Positions 7,682-16,306 of a stretch of 42,658 nucleotides of DNA are shown here, one piece after another. Below the pieces are notes generated by a model that did not search any database, was not told the DNA's origin, and worked only from the letters and a program-made list of their open reading frames with translations. Origin of the DNA: Clostridiaceae bacterium (GTDB lineage Bacteria; Bacillota; Clostridia; DSM-8532); the NCBI GenBank assembly GCA_012523705.1, contig JAAYTU010000073.1, positions 1-42,658 on the forward strand. Direction: 5' to 3'. A program made the translations under genes and the position numbers. Within the stretch, counting starts at the first letter, position 1. Each line of letters opens with the position of its first letter.

Positions 7682-8071
7682 CTATAAAATAGTGGAAATA
7701 ATCTGTATTAAGGATGTCGCAATCGGTACCGCCACCACAAGCATCATGATTTTTCCCACTGTCTCAACCTTTCCTGCAATGGAGTTTTGTCCTGCATCCT
7801 TGCATATATCAGCTGAAAACTGGGTTATGTATGCCATGCCCGTAACCTTTAATACTGGGACCAGAAGCCTGGCATCAATACCGGCTTTATCTATTGCATC
7901 CTCTATTGCTCCAATAACTGCCCCGGCCTTTCCAAATGCTATCACCAGTGCCATTACGCCAAAGGCAAGAGCTATAACCAAGCCAATTTCAGGCTGCTTT
8001 TCAGATACAATCATTACAAAAACGGCTGTCACTATACCTAGTACTGCAACCTTTATTAACTCTGCCTCCAT
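7682..8071 (-). CDS. spoIIIAD: stage III sporulation protein AD
   Basis: SpoIIIAD is a small multi-spanning membrane component of the channel complex. The 129 residues contain four hydrophobic stretches and the conserved segment LKVTGMAYITQFSADICKDAGQNSIAGKVE, matching the Bacillus protein. The track starts at an ATG at 8113 that lacks a ribosome binding site. I prefer ATG 8071 (MEAELIKVAVLG), which follows AAGGGTG and gives the family's usual length. The gap to spoIIIAC is about 50 nt. Confidence 0.92.
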   Translation of the reverse strand: MEAELIKVAVLGIVTAVFVMIVSEKQPEIGLVIALAFGVMALVIAFGKAGAVIGAIEDAIDKAGIDARLLVPVLKVTGMAYITQFSADICKDAGQNSIAGKVETVGKIMMLVVAVPIATSLIQIISTIL

Positions 8072-8122
8072 AGATTGGTTCACCCTTTGCTTCGTATGTA
8101 CATCTAATTTCATATAAATAAG

Positions 8123-8317
8123 CTAAAACCCAAACATAGTTTTAACTGTATCGAAGAGGTATGATATTTCCTTTGCCACCATAAGCAGGACTACCACCAC
8201 TGCGGCTAATGTGGTCATCATAGCCATTTCTTCTCTTCCCGATTTAGTAAGAACAATGTTTAGGATTGATACCAAAATCCCAATGGCCGCTATTTTAAAT
8301 ATTAAATCCACATTCAT
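8123..8317 (-). CDS. spoIIIAC: stage III sporulation protein AC
   Basis: A 64-residue protein with two membrane segments joined by LTKSGREEMA, the loop typical of SpoIIIAC. AC and AD are related small membrane proteins that accompany SpoIIIAE. It follows spoIIIAB by 13 nt. Length and hydropathy fit the family very well. Confidence 0.94.
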   Translation of the reverse strand: MNVDLIFKIAAIGILVSILNIVLTKSGREEMAMMTTLAAVVVVLLMVAKEISYLFDTVKTMFGF

Positions 8318-8330
8318 ATCTGTATCTCCT

Positions 8331-8876
8331 TCATAGCAAAAGAATCACTACTGCCGCTCCACTCAGAACCCCCATGTTTCGGTAAAGCTTGCCGTTGATT
8401 TTGGCTGTTTCTCTTGCCTCCCTCTCGAGAATTTCTATGTTTTCCCTGGCCAAGTCAAGAACAGATTCCTGATTCTGAATGTCTGATTTTCCAAGCATTT
8501 CTCCAAATTCTGAAATCACAGTCCAATCAGATTCCTCCAGTGGCATAGATTCTTTATTCTTATCTATTGCAAGTCTCCAGGCTTCACCGGTATCTATCTG
8601 CTGATTATTTATTATTTCTCCACAATCCAGTAATATAGCCGACCATTCCCCTGCTAAAGTATCTTTACCTATATTTTCAAAAGCAAAAAACAGCGGATTA
8701 CCCAGCCTGCACATTTGATTTCTTAGATTAAGAAGAACCTCTGTTAGTTTTGACAATATACGCTGTCTCTCGGCAAGCCTGTTTGACAGATTTATTCCCA
8801 TAGCTGTGCAGCCCGAAAAGACCAGTATGCATCCCACTATCTTGATCCAAAAAGCTAAGCTCGTTACCATTGGCAT
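8331..8876 (-). CDS. spoIIIAB: stage III sporulation protein AB
   Basis: SpoIIIAB is a membrane protein with a cytoplasmic domain resembling type II/IV secretion GspF-like partners of the SpoIIIAA ATPase. The 181 residues contain an N-terminal membrane segment (about 8-28) and a helical domain with LTEVLLNLRNQMCRLGNPLFFAFE near 41-64. A C-terminal hydrophobic segment follows. The start could be ATG 8876 or ATG 8870. Either way the 5' part lies inside the 3' end of spoIIIAA, overlapping it out of frame by up to 149 nt, much more than usual. Confidence 0.93.
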   Translation of the reverse strand: MPMVTSLAFWIKIVGCILVFSGCTAMGINLSNRLAERQRILSKLTEVLLNLRNQMCRLGNPLFFAFENIGKDTLAGEWSAILLDCGEIINNQQIDTGEAWRLAIDKNKESMPLEESDWTVISEFGEMLGKSDIQNQESVLDLARENIEILEREARETAKINGKLYRNMGVLSGAAVVILLL

Positions 8877-9828
8877 CCATCACCTTAATCCATCTTTTTC
8901 CTTTGTCTGTTCCCAATAAAAGAATCCTTTCAAATCCTCCTATACCAATAAGCTTTCCAACTCCTAATCTGCATTTTAAATCTTCAACTCCATAAGAATG
9001 TGCGGTGGCAATCAGGCGCACACCTGCATTCCATGCTCTTCTTACTGCTTCGGCATCCTGCGTACCCCCTAGTTCATCTACAATAATTACCTGAGGCGCC
9101 ATTCCCCTGAGCATGATTTCTATACCTTCACTCTTTCGACAACCATCCATTACATCAGCCCTCGGCCCCAAATCATTCTGAGGAATGCCTCTGTATATTG
9201 CTGCAATTTCAGATCTCTCGTCCACAATAGCAGTCCGTAGTCCATTAAATTTTTCACTTGGCACACCTTGGCTTATGAGGCGGCACAGATCTCTTAGCAG
9301 CGTGGTTTTACCCAGTCTTGGCGGTGAAAGAATTAAAGTGTTATAAATATCATGGTTATTGCGTATAAGATGAGGAAAGACCTTTTGGGCACAGCCCTTG
9401 ATTTGTCTGGAAAATCTGATGTTTACAGAGGAAATATCTTTAATAGCCACTATTTTTTCCCCCTCGTAAACAACGGTTCCACAAATACCGGCTCTATGTC
9501 CGCCCTTTAATGTAATAAAACCTTTGGCTATTTCGTTCTGAAAAGCATAAACAGAATGTTCACATATAAGAAGGAACAGGGATTCTATTTCCTTTGGAGA
9601 TACAAATAACGCAGCCCCGGGATTATCAGATAATGATCCTTTTTCACCGATGAAGTAATCAAACCCTGCGAAAACTCCCATAAGAGGAAGACCCTTTCTG
9701 ATTCTGATTTCCTCAAGTTTGTTTATGTATTCCCCATTAATCAAGCCCACTGCCTGCCTGATTCTGTCGGGCAGGTAGGAGGATAGTAGCTCAATAAAAT
9801 GTCTGTTATCGGATTTTCCCCATTCCAT
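8728..9828 (-). CDS. spoIIIAA: stage III sporulation protein AA, ATPase, with a C-terminal extension
   Basis: SpoIIIAA is the cytoplasmic ATPase, of the secretion-ATPase type, that powers the SpoIIIA complex. The 366 residues include the P-loop SPPRLGKTT (168-176), IVDERSEIAA (201-210) and the Walker B VIIVDELGG (247-255). A histidine-containing LIATAHSYG follows at 272-280. Family members are usually about 300-330 residues, and the conserved part here ends near residue 325. The last 40 or so residues (from LDQDSGMHTG) look like unconserved sequence read through the start of spoIIIAB. It is the first gene of the operon, with GGAGGC upstream and a sigma-E-type promoter. Confidence 0.95.
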   Translation of the reverse strand: MEWGKSDNRHFIELLSSYLPDRIRQAVGLINGEYINKLEEIRIRKGLPLMGVFAGFDYFIGEKGSLSDNPGAALFVSPKEIESLFLLICEHSVYAFQNEIAKGFITLKGGHRAGICGTVVYEGEKIVAIKDISSVNIRFSRQIKGCAQKVFPHLIRNNHDIYNTLILSPPRLGKTTLLRDLCRLISQGVPSEKFNGLRTAIVDERSEIAAIYRGIPQNDLGPRADVMDGCRKSEGIEIMLRGMAPQVIIVDELGGTQDAEAVRRAWNAGVRLIATAHSYGVEDLKCRLGVGKLIGIGGFERILLLGTDKGKRWIKVMDANGNELSFLDQDSGMHTGLFGLHSYGNKSVKQACRETAYIVKTNRGSS

Positions 9829-9864
9829 CTAAAGCCTCCAATTTAATTTATATGGACATGCTTT

Positions 9865-9893
9865 AGTTTATGAGGAGTAAATCATGGATATGA
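9865..9893 (-). promoter_or_regulatory. sigma-E-type promoter of the spoIIIA operon
   Basis: On the minus strand TCATATC (9893-9887), 14 nt, CATAAACT (9872-9865). Compared with the mother-cell consensus KMATATT/CATACAHT, each element has one mismatch. It lies between the foldase terminator and the spoIIIAA ribosome binding site. Confidence 0.65.
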
Positions 9894-9904
9894 TAATATT
9901 CTCC

Positions 9905-9955
9905 ATCAAAAAAGAGCCTTCGTGAACATATCTGTTCGCAAAGGCTCTTTTGGCT
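9905..9955 (-). terminator. strong terminator of the mfd-foldase transcript
   Basis: On the minus strand AAAGAGCCTTTGCGAAC (9952-9936) pairs with GTTCACGAAGGCTCTTT (9927-9911) over a long stem with one mismatch. A run of T follows. It insulates spoIIIA from upstream transcription. Confidence 0.88.
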
Positions 9956-9976
9956 AGCTATCGGATGGGAAAAACT

Positions 9977-11113
9977 CTATTTGTAGGAAATAGATTCATA
10001 TACCCTGTCATTCTTTATTATATTATACCTGGATTCCAGTCCCCAGCTTTCAATAGCATCATCGTAGAATTCTTCACTTGCATTTGAAGTCATAGTGTCA
10101 TTTACATCAGTTTTAACATCATCGAAATCTGTGCGGCCCTCTATTTTAGCCACATATATAAAATATGTTGATTCCACTATACCCGCATCTCCAATTTTAT
10201 TATCAAAGGCCCACTCGATAAGTGACCAATCCATGAAATACTCGTATGAGGAATCCTGACTGTATGAGATGGTAGCTTTGCCTATTTGACGGGAAGGATC
10301 TGCGCCGGCAGATTCAGCATCCTCCTCAGTGTATTGGGTTACTAATGTGTCCATATTTTCACCCTCTTGTGCCTTTTTAAGTGCCTCTTCTGCTGTTTTC
10401 ATCTTTTCAGCTACCTCTTCTTCACTTAACATCTGACTCTCGTCATTAAACTTATAGAAAGTAATATAGCTTATGTCAACCTTGTCGTAATCCCGCTTAG
10501 ATTCTTCATAATGATCCTTAAGCTCCTGATCTGTAAATTCAGGGGCAGTAAATTCATTATCAATGTATTGTTTCTTATATTCGTCAATTACTGCGATTTT
10601 CTCATAGAGAGCCTGCAGATCCCTCGAATTAATCTTGTACTGCTGTTCTAATTGTTTATCAGTAAGGCCCAGACTCATTTTAATACTTTCTACCCGGGCT
10701 TTAGATTGTTCTTTACTCTCGGCTGTAACCTTCAGCCCGCTCTCCTGGGCTTTAATATATTGAATCATGAACTCCTTTAAATAGTTAAGGGTTTCTCTTT
10801 TTGCTGTCTCGTAAGGATCTTGTCCATCAGCAGGCGTAGTCCAGAATGCTTCCTTTTCATCTTTGGTCGATAACCCTTCCTCATTCTCAGTAGCCACCAT
10901 TTGCTGATCTAGGAAAAACATAAACTCTGATTTTGGGATCCTGTACCCATCAATTGTTGCAATATAACTGCCTGAATCAATCAAGAAATAGACCAGCGCT
11001 GCAATCAGTAAAACTACTATAAGAGCGATTATCTTATTTCTGTTTTTTTCGGCATCTGTTCTGATAAGATTCTTTTTGGAAGAACTATTCTTCTTTTTTG
11101 CATCTTTACTCAT
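9977..11113 (-). CDS. membrane-anchored SurA/PrsA-like foldase with a degenerate parvulin domain
   Basis: A 378-residue protein with a lysine-rich cytoplasmic N-terminus and one membrane segment (about residues 27-46 from the chosen start). A helical SurA/PrsA-type chaperone region follows. A region near residues 200-340 resembles a parvulin peptidyl-prolyl isomerase domain but lacks an obvious full set of catalytic residues (SYITFYKF, then FIYVAKIEGRTDFDDVK). It probably helps fold secreted proteins outside the membrane. ATG 11113 is preferred over 11146 because AGAAGAAGG precedes it, but this is uncertain. It follows mfd, a linkage I believe is common in Clostridia. Confidence 0.8.
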   Translation of the reverse strand: MSKDAKKKNSSSKKNLIRTDAEKNRNKIIALIVVLLIAALVYFLIDSGSYIATIDGYRIPKSEFMFFLDQQMVATENEEGLSTKDEKEAFWTTPADGQDPYETAKRETLNYLKEFMIQYIKAQESGLKVTAESKEQSKARVESIKMSLGLTDKQLEQQYKINSRDLQALYEKIAVIDEYKKQYIDNEFTAPEFTDQELKDHYEESKRDYDKVDISYITFYKFNDESQMLSEEEVAEKMKTAEEALKKAQEGENMDTLVTQYTEEDAESAGADPSRQIGKATISYSQDSSYEYFMDWSLIEWAFDNKIGDAGIVESTYFIYVAKIEGRTDFDDVKTDVNDTMTSNASEEFYDDAIESWGLESRYNIIKNDRVYESISYK

Positions 11114-11190
11114 ACTTTTCATCCTTCTTCTGTAATAAGAATACATCTTGATTACATTTTACTAAGGTATATATATCCTATTATACGCTC

Positions 11191-14100
11191 TCAGCTGCCT
11201 AACTTCAATTTCAGCAGGTCTTGTAATAGAATCTTAATAATATCGATAATATCCCGATTCTTGCTGCCTTTGGGCCTTCTTAATGATAGATATGGGGGTT
11301 TGCCTGCACTAAACAAGAGTTTTCCCTTCCACTTGCCCACAATCTCACCAATCATGTCTAAAGGCAGACTTCCCAGCTCAGAAAATATAAACAGTAAGGT
11401 GTCATCCTTTTCTTTAACAGTTGAAAATCCGAGGTTTGATGCCAGGTTCTTTATATATGCAATCTCTATCAGCATATCAGTTTCTTCGGGAATATCTCCG
11501 TACCTGTCTATAAGTTCATCCTTTACATCAAGGATATCTTCTTCCGTATCAATAGTGGCAATAACCCTGTACATATCAATTCTCTGTTCCTCATCCCTGA
11601 TATAGGCAGAATCTATATATGCACTTACCTGAAGCTCCACCGTTGTATCCAGAGCTCTGCTTGAGGGGGCCTCACCCTTGAGTTCAACAATTGTTTCATC
11701 CAATATCTTCAAATACATGTCATAACCTACTGACTGCATATGCCCGTGCTGCTCCGAACCCAAAATATTTCCCGCTCCCCTGATCTGCAAATCCCGCATA
11801 GCTATTTTAAAGCCTGATCCAAACTCGGTAAATTCCTTTATGGCTCTTAATCTCTTATCGGCAATTTCACTTAATGTCTTATCTTTTTTATATGTTAAAT
11901 ATGCATATGCCAGGCGGTTTGATCTGCCTACCCTGCCCCTGAGCTGATACAGCTGAGCCAGTCCGAGACGGTCAGCATCCTCAACAATTATTGTATTAAC
12001 ATTGGGCATATCTATCCCCGATTCTATAATGGTAGTACAAATAATTACATCAAAATCCTTATCCATAAAGGACTGAATAGTGCGTTCCAATTCTCTTTCA
12101 CTCATTTGGCCGTGAGCATAATCTATCCTTGCTTCAGGAACCAGAGCTTTAACCTGAAGCATTTTAGTTTGTATGCCCCGAACTCTGTTATAGAGATAGA
12201 AAACCTGTCCTCCTCTGGCAAGCTCTCTATTGATGGCATTTTGGATAATATCGTCCCTGTATTCAACGACATATGTCTGAACTGGATATCTATGGTCGGG
12301 CGGATCCTCAAGCATACTGATATCCCGTATTCCCGACAAAGACATATTCAGTGTCCTGGGTATGGGTGTGGCAGATAGAGTCAATATATCAACCTTTGGA
12401 TACCTGCTTTTTATTGTTTCCTTATGCTCCACTCCAAAACGCTGCTCCTCGTCAATGATAAGAAGCCCTAAGTCTTTAAACCTAATGGCTTGGCCTAAAA
12501 TCATATGTGTCCCTATAAGTATATCCACTCTTCCGCCGTTGACTTCCCTGATAACAGACTTTTGCTCAGAATCGGTTCTAAATCTGCTGAGCATTTCTAT
12601 CCTAACAGGAAAACCCGAGAATCTCTTTATGAAAGTATCATAATGCTGAGCAGCCAATACCGTGGTAGGCACCAGCACGGCCACCTGCTTACTGTCCATT
12701 ACAGCTTTAAAGGCGGCTCTTATAGCAACTTCGGTCTTTCCATATCCCACATCACCGCATAACAGACGGTCCATTATAGAATCAGCTTCCATATCTGCCT
12801 TGATTTCCTCAATACAACGAAGTTGGTCCGGCGTTTCCTCATAGAGAAAGCTCTCTTCGAATTGTTTTTGCCAAACAGTATCGGTCGAAAAAGCATAGCC
12901 CTTTGTGTTTCGTCTCTCTGCCTGGATACGGATTAAGTCATCAGCCAGATTTTTAATGGACTCCTTGACCTTAGCCTTTGCTTTAACCCATTCCGTTCCG
13001 CCTAATTTATTAATCCTAGGGTTTCTTCCCTCCTGGCCAATATATTTTTGAATCAAGTCCATGCTTGTGGTGGGGATGTAGAGCGTTCCCCCATCCTTAT
13101 AGCTGATTTTCAGATAGTCCTTACGGATGCCTTCAACCTTAAGCTGCTCAATCCCATCATATACACCTATTCCATGGCTTTGATGAACCACAAAGTCCCC
13201 AACCTTTAAATCTGTAAATGATGAAATGCGCTTACCCTTTTCCTTTACACTTCGTCTCTGTTTTCTGGACCTTGCCCCTATGATATCGCTTTCAGAAATA
13301 ACAGCAAGCTTCTCATCCTTGTAAACAAAACCTGTCTGTAGATGGCCATAAAATACCACAATAGGGTTGTCCTCGGGCCAGTTGGCATCTTTCTCAGCTT
13401 CAACCGCAAAAATATCTCTTTCCCTTAATTCCTCAATTAATCTTTCGACTCTGCTTCTTTCAGGAACTGCAAAGGAAATTCTATATCCTTGGTCTTTCCA
13501 CTTTCTGATATCATCAATAATTAAGTCCAGCTTTCCATTATAAGGGCTTATGCTTGAAGCATTTATTTCAAGAGCTTCATAATCATTACCCATGAATAAA
13601 TTCTCATCGTCGAAGGATTCTAAAGCAATCAGGCTATTTCTTGCTGCTGCCTTTATCAGAATATCAGCATCAAAAAGCATAGCAAAAGCATCCTTCAGAA
13701 GAATGCCTTTTCCCATAAGGGTTTCACAAAGGTTTGCCAATGCCTCCTGTTCATTTTTCATTCTCTCTATAGTTCGATTGGTCTCTTCAAAGAAGACTAC
13801 ATGCTTTTCCTTCAGGTACTCAAACAGGCTGGCCTTCTTTTTGATAAGATAGGGAATAAACTTGTCCACCCCTGTGAAATAGTGGCTGTCATTTAGCTTA
13901 TCAAGATAACCTTCGATATTTTCCGAAAGAACGGGGGCAAGTTCCTCATCGATTAATGGAAGGGTTTGGTCAAGGGCCTCTCGTATCCTTTGTGCAATTA
14001 TGTTTACCTGAGCCTTTGAATATACTATTTCACGGGCAGGATATATATCGAGCTGATTACACAAATCCACCGACCGCTGCGTCTCCTCTGAGAACCAACG

Positions 14101-14706
14101 CATTGAATCAATTTCTATATCAAAGAACTCTATACGGCAGGGCATCTGGCTATTTACAGGGTAAATATCCAATATGCCGCCTCTTTTAGCATACTGGCCT
14201 TTGCTCTCCACCTTCTCTTCTCTGATATACCCCATTTCCAGAAGCTTTTGTTCTAATTCAGACCACTCCACATAATCACCTGGTTTAAGTGAAATAAGCC
14301 AGGTGGCAAAATCATCGGGATCCATTAAGAAGTGCATTATTGCCTCGCTGGAGGTTACAATAAATCTATAGTCTCCATTGATAATACGCGCCAATGCTGT
14401 GACTCTGTCATGAGTCTGTTCAAAGCTTCTCGCCTCTATATCATAGAGCATTATTTCTCTATTGGGCAAATAAACCACCTTATCATCTGCTAGATAAGAC
14501 AGGTCAAGATATGCCTGGCGAGCCTGCATTTCATTCCATGCTACATATAGCCCCTTAAATCCTGTTTTCTGAGTCACAAAGTCAGCCAAATGGCGTTTTT
14601 GAGTATCAGAAACACCCCGAACAAGAGTGTTTCTCCCCTTCAGTACATAATCTGTCAATGTTTTAATGTTTTTTGAATCTTTTAAGCTCGATGTAGTAAG
14701 CTTCAT
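11191..14706 (-). CDS. mfd: transcription-repair coupling factor Mfd
   Basis: Mfd removes RNA polymerase stalled at lesions and recruits the UvrA/B repair machinery. The 1171-residue length is normal. Domains in order are a UvrB-like N-terminus, a KVGDFVVHQSHGIGVYDGIEQL RNA-polymerase-interacting segment, and superfamily 2 translocase motifs. The motifs are CGDVGYGKTEVAIRAA for Walker A, LLIIDEEQRFGV for DEEQ, LTLSATPIPRTL for motif III, and QLRGRVGRSNRLAYAYL for motif VI. A C-terminal regulatory domain follows. It lies 6 nt after the M50 peptidase gene; uvrC is elsewhere in the window. Confidence 0.98.
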   Translation of the reverse strand: MKLTTSSLKDSKNIKTLTDYVLKGRNTLVRGVSDTQKRHLADFVTQKTGFKGLYVAWNEMQARQAYLDLSYLADDKVVYLPNREIMLYDIEARSFEQTHDRVTALARIINGDYRFIVTSSEAIMHFLMDPDDFATWLISLKPGDYVEWSELEQKLLEMGYIREEKVESKGQYAKRGGILDIYPVNSQMPCRIEFFDIEIDSMRWFSEETQRSVDLCNQLDIYPAREIVYSKAQVNIIAQRIREALDQTLPLIDEELAPVLSENIEGYLDKLNDSHYFTGVDKFIPYLIKKKASLFEYLKEKHVVFFEETNRTIERMKNEQEALANLCETLMGKGILLKDAFAMLFDADILIKAAARNSLIALESFDDENLFMGNDYEALEINASSISPYNGKLDLIIDDIRKWKDQGYRISFAVPERSRVERLIEELRERDIFAVEAEKDANWPEDNPIVVFYGHLQTGFVYKDEKLAVISESDIIGARSRKQRRSVKEKGKRISSFTDLKVGDFVVHQSHGIGVYDGIEQLKVEGIRKDYLKISYKDGGTLYIPTTSMDLIQKYIGQEGRNPRINKLGGTEWVKAKAKVKESIKNLADDLIRIQAERRNTKGYAFSTDTVWQKQFEESFLYEETPDQLRCIEEIKADMEADSIMDRLLCGDVGYGKTEVAIRAAFKAVMDSKQVAVLVPTTVLAAQHYDTFIKRFSGFPVRIEMLSRFRTDSEQKSVIREVNGGRVDILIGTHMILGQAIRFKDLGLLIIDEEQRFGVEHKETIKSRYPKVDILTLSATPIPRTLNMSLSGIRDISMLEDPPDHRYPVQTYVVEYRDDIIQNAINRELARGGQVFYLYNRVRGIQTKMLQVKALVPEARIDYAHGQMSERELERTIQSFMDKDFDVIICTTIIESGIDMPNVNTIIVEDADRLGLAQLYQLRGRVGRSNRLAYAYLTYKKDKTLSEIADKRLRAIKEFTEFGSGFKIAMRDLQIRGAGNILGSEQHGHMQSVGYDMYLKILDETIVELKGEAPSSRALDTTVELQVSAYIDSAYIRDEEQRIDMYRVIATIDTEEDILDVKDELIDRYGDIPEETDMLIEIAYIKNLASNLGFSTVKEKDDTLLFIFSELGSLPLDMIGEIVGKWKGKLLFSAGKPPYLSLRRPKGSKNRDIIDIIKILLQDLLKLKLGS

Positions 14707-14712
14707 AAAAAA

Positions 14713-15432
14713 TCATACCTGTCCTTGCATTATAAGCCAAAACGGATTGTTAGAATTTATTCCTAGTATTGCCTGAGTCACAAATGCCATACTCCTTCTC
14801 AGAGGCTCTGTAACAGCCTTCAAAATGTCTCCAAGAATATTATCGGGAAACAAAACCACCAGAGCCAGGAAAGCCAGACCTATAAAAGGTTCTATTCTAG
14901 TAAAGCTTTCATATGACTTTTCGGGTATAAATGAAGTTAAAAGTCTTGAGCCGTCTAATGGAGGAACCGGAATCAAATTAAAGAAAGCGAGATTCAAATT
15001 GACAATCACAAGTATATAAAAGAATAATGATACAAAGGATGTAAGCTGTACAGAGAATCTGGTGGTTAAAGGAATTATACCTGTTACCAGAAGCTTTGCT
15101 ACAATACCGCTGATAAATGTACTTATAAAGGCCAGTATTAAGTTCGATAAAGGCCCTGCTACCGATACCAAAACCATTCCCTTTCTGGGCTGCTTAAAAT
15201 TATTCGAATTTACAGGCACCGGTTTTGCCCATCCAAATCCCACAACAAACATCATTATGGTACCTATTAAGTCCAGATGCTTAAAGGGATTAAGTGTAAG
15301 TCTTCCCCTTTCTTTGGCTGTGTTATCACCAAGCTTATAGGCCACCCAGGCATGGGCAAGCTCATGAAATGGCAAGGCTATTAATAAAATAGGTACCATT
15401 ATCAAAATAGTTTCCAGCGAAAAGAAATCCAT
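14713..15432 (-). CDS. site-2-protease family (M50) membrane metalloprotease
   Basis: A 239-residue polytopic protein of the compact M50 subfamily without PDZ or CBS domains. The zinc site HELAH (residues 23-27) lies in the first hydrophobic helix. The third ligand is in NLIPVPPLDGSRLL near residue 155, as expected. About five or six membrane spans are apparent. Substrates of this subfamily are mostly unknown, so I do not assign it to sporulation regulation. SpoIVFB is also an M50 member, but its arrangement differs. It sits between dgkA and mfd in a tight operon. Confidence 0.88.
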   Translation of the reverse strand: MDFFSLETILIMVPILLIALPFHELAHAWVAYKLGDNTAKERGRLTLNPFKHLDLIGTIMMFVVGFGWAKPVPVNSNNFKQPRKGMVLVSVAGPLSNLILAFISTFISGIVAKLLVTGIIPLTTRFSVQLTSFVSLFFYILVIVNLNLAFFNLIPVPPLDGSRLLTSFIPEKSYESFTRIEPFIGLAFLALVVLFPDNILGDILKAVTEPLRRSMAFVTQAILGINSNNPFWLIMQGQV

Positions 15433-15455
15433 ATCTGCCTTCCTGATTATTTAAT

Positions 15456-15821
15456 CTACATGAATAATCCAATTAACGGTTCAATAAAAACCAGTATTCC
15501 TATTATAACTGATACAAATGCGCTCACCATTACTGCAGAAGCGCTTATATCCTTTACCTTTCCTGCCTGCTCAGAGAATTCATCTGTCACCATGTCTGTA
15601 AGTTTTTCTATTGCAGTGTTTAACAGTTCACAAATTAAAACCAGCCCTATTGCAAAGGTAAGGGCAATCCAGCTTATTTTATCCAAATTCAATATGATAC
15701 CCGTCACTATAACCAGAATTGTAGCCACTAGGTGAATTTTCATATTGCGTTCAGACCTGAATGCTTGACATATCCCATTCCAGGCATTTTTAAAGCTTTG
15801 GAGTACTGATTTATTTTTCAT
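15456..15821 (-). CDS. dgkA: diacylglycerol/undecaprenol kinase family protein
   Basis: A 121-residue membrane kinase of the DgkA family. In Gram-positive bacteria this family mainly phosphorylates undecaprenol for cell-wall lipid recycling. Three hydrophobic helices follow an N-terminal amphipathic part (SFKNAWNGICQAFRSERNMKIH). The conserved catalytic segment CELLNTAIEKLTDMVTDEF is present at about residues 84-102. Its start overlaps the ybeY stop by 4 nt. The ybeY-dgkA pairing is widespread in Firmicutes. Confidence 0.93.
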   Translation of the reverse strand: MKNKSVLQSFKNAWNGICQAFRSERNMKIHLVATILVIVTGIILNLDKISWIALTFAIGLVLICELLNTAIEKLTDMVTDEFSEQAGKVKDISASAVMVSAFVSVIIGILVFIEPLIGLFM

Positions 15822-16306
15822 TCCCGGAAAAGCCCCATTTCTTCTAAAACTTCTTCCTGAATTGAAAACATAATATCCTCATCCTCTGTGGTCTCATGGT
15901 CATATCCAAGAAGATGCAAAACCCCATGCACAGCCAAAAAGCCAAATTCGCGCTCTATGGAGTGGCCATAGATTTCAGCCTGTTCAAGAGCCTTTTCAAC
16001 AGATATTATTATATCTCCCAAAAAAGCGAGGTTTGTCTCGGCATCAACATCCCCCGGCTCAATCTGTGGCTCTCCATTAATAAACTCAATCAACGGGAAG
16101 GACAGCACATCGGTTGGCGAATCAATCCCCCTGTATTCCTTATTAAGTGATTGAATGCTTTCATTATCCACCAGAGAAATAGCTAGTTCTGCATCGAAGG
16201 ATAATATCTCTTTTTTTAAACAAAGCTTAGCAGCTGATTCAATCAGTTTCTTTGTCTCATTCGGAATTTGAATTACCTTCTGATTATTGTACACCTTTAT
16301 CTTCAT
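15818..16306 (-). CDS. ybeY: endoribonuclease / rRNA maturation factor YbeY
   Basis: YbeY is a metal-dependent endonuclease that takes part in 16S rRNA 3'-end maturation and ribosome quality control. With the start at ATG 16306 (after AGAGGAAG) the protein has 162 residues. It carries the metal-binding motif H127-GVL-H131-LLGYD-H137. The conserved YRGIDSPTDVLSFPL lies at 58-72. The longer track start at 16366 adds 20 hydrophobic residues encoded inside pgpH and is unlikely. It overlaps pgpH by about 23 nt. Confidence 0.96.
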   Translation of the reverse strand: MKIKVYNNQKVIQIPNETKKLIESAAKLCLKKEILSFDAELAISLVDNESIQSLNKEYRGIDSPTDVLSFPLIEFINGEPQIEPGDVDAETNLAFLGDIIISVEKALEQAEIYGHSIEREFGFLAVHGVLHLLGYDHETTEDEDIMFSIQEEVLEEMGLFRE

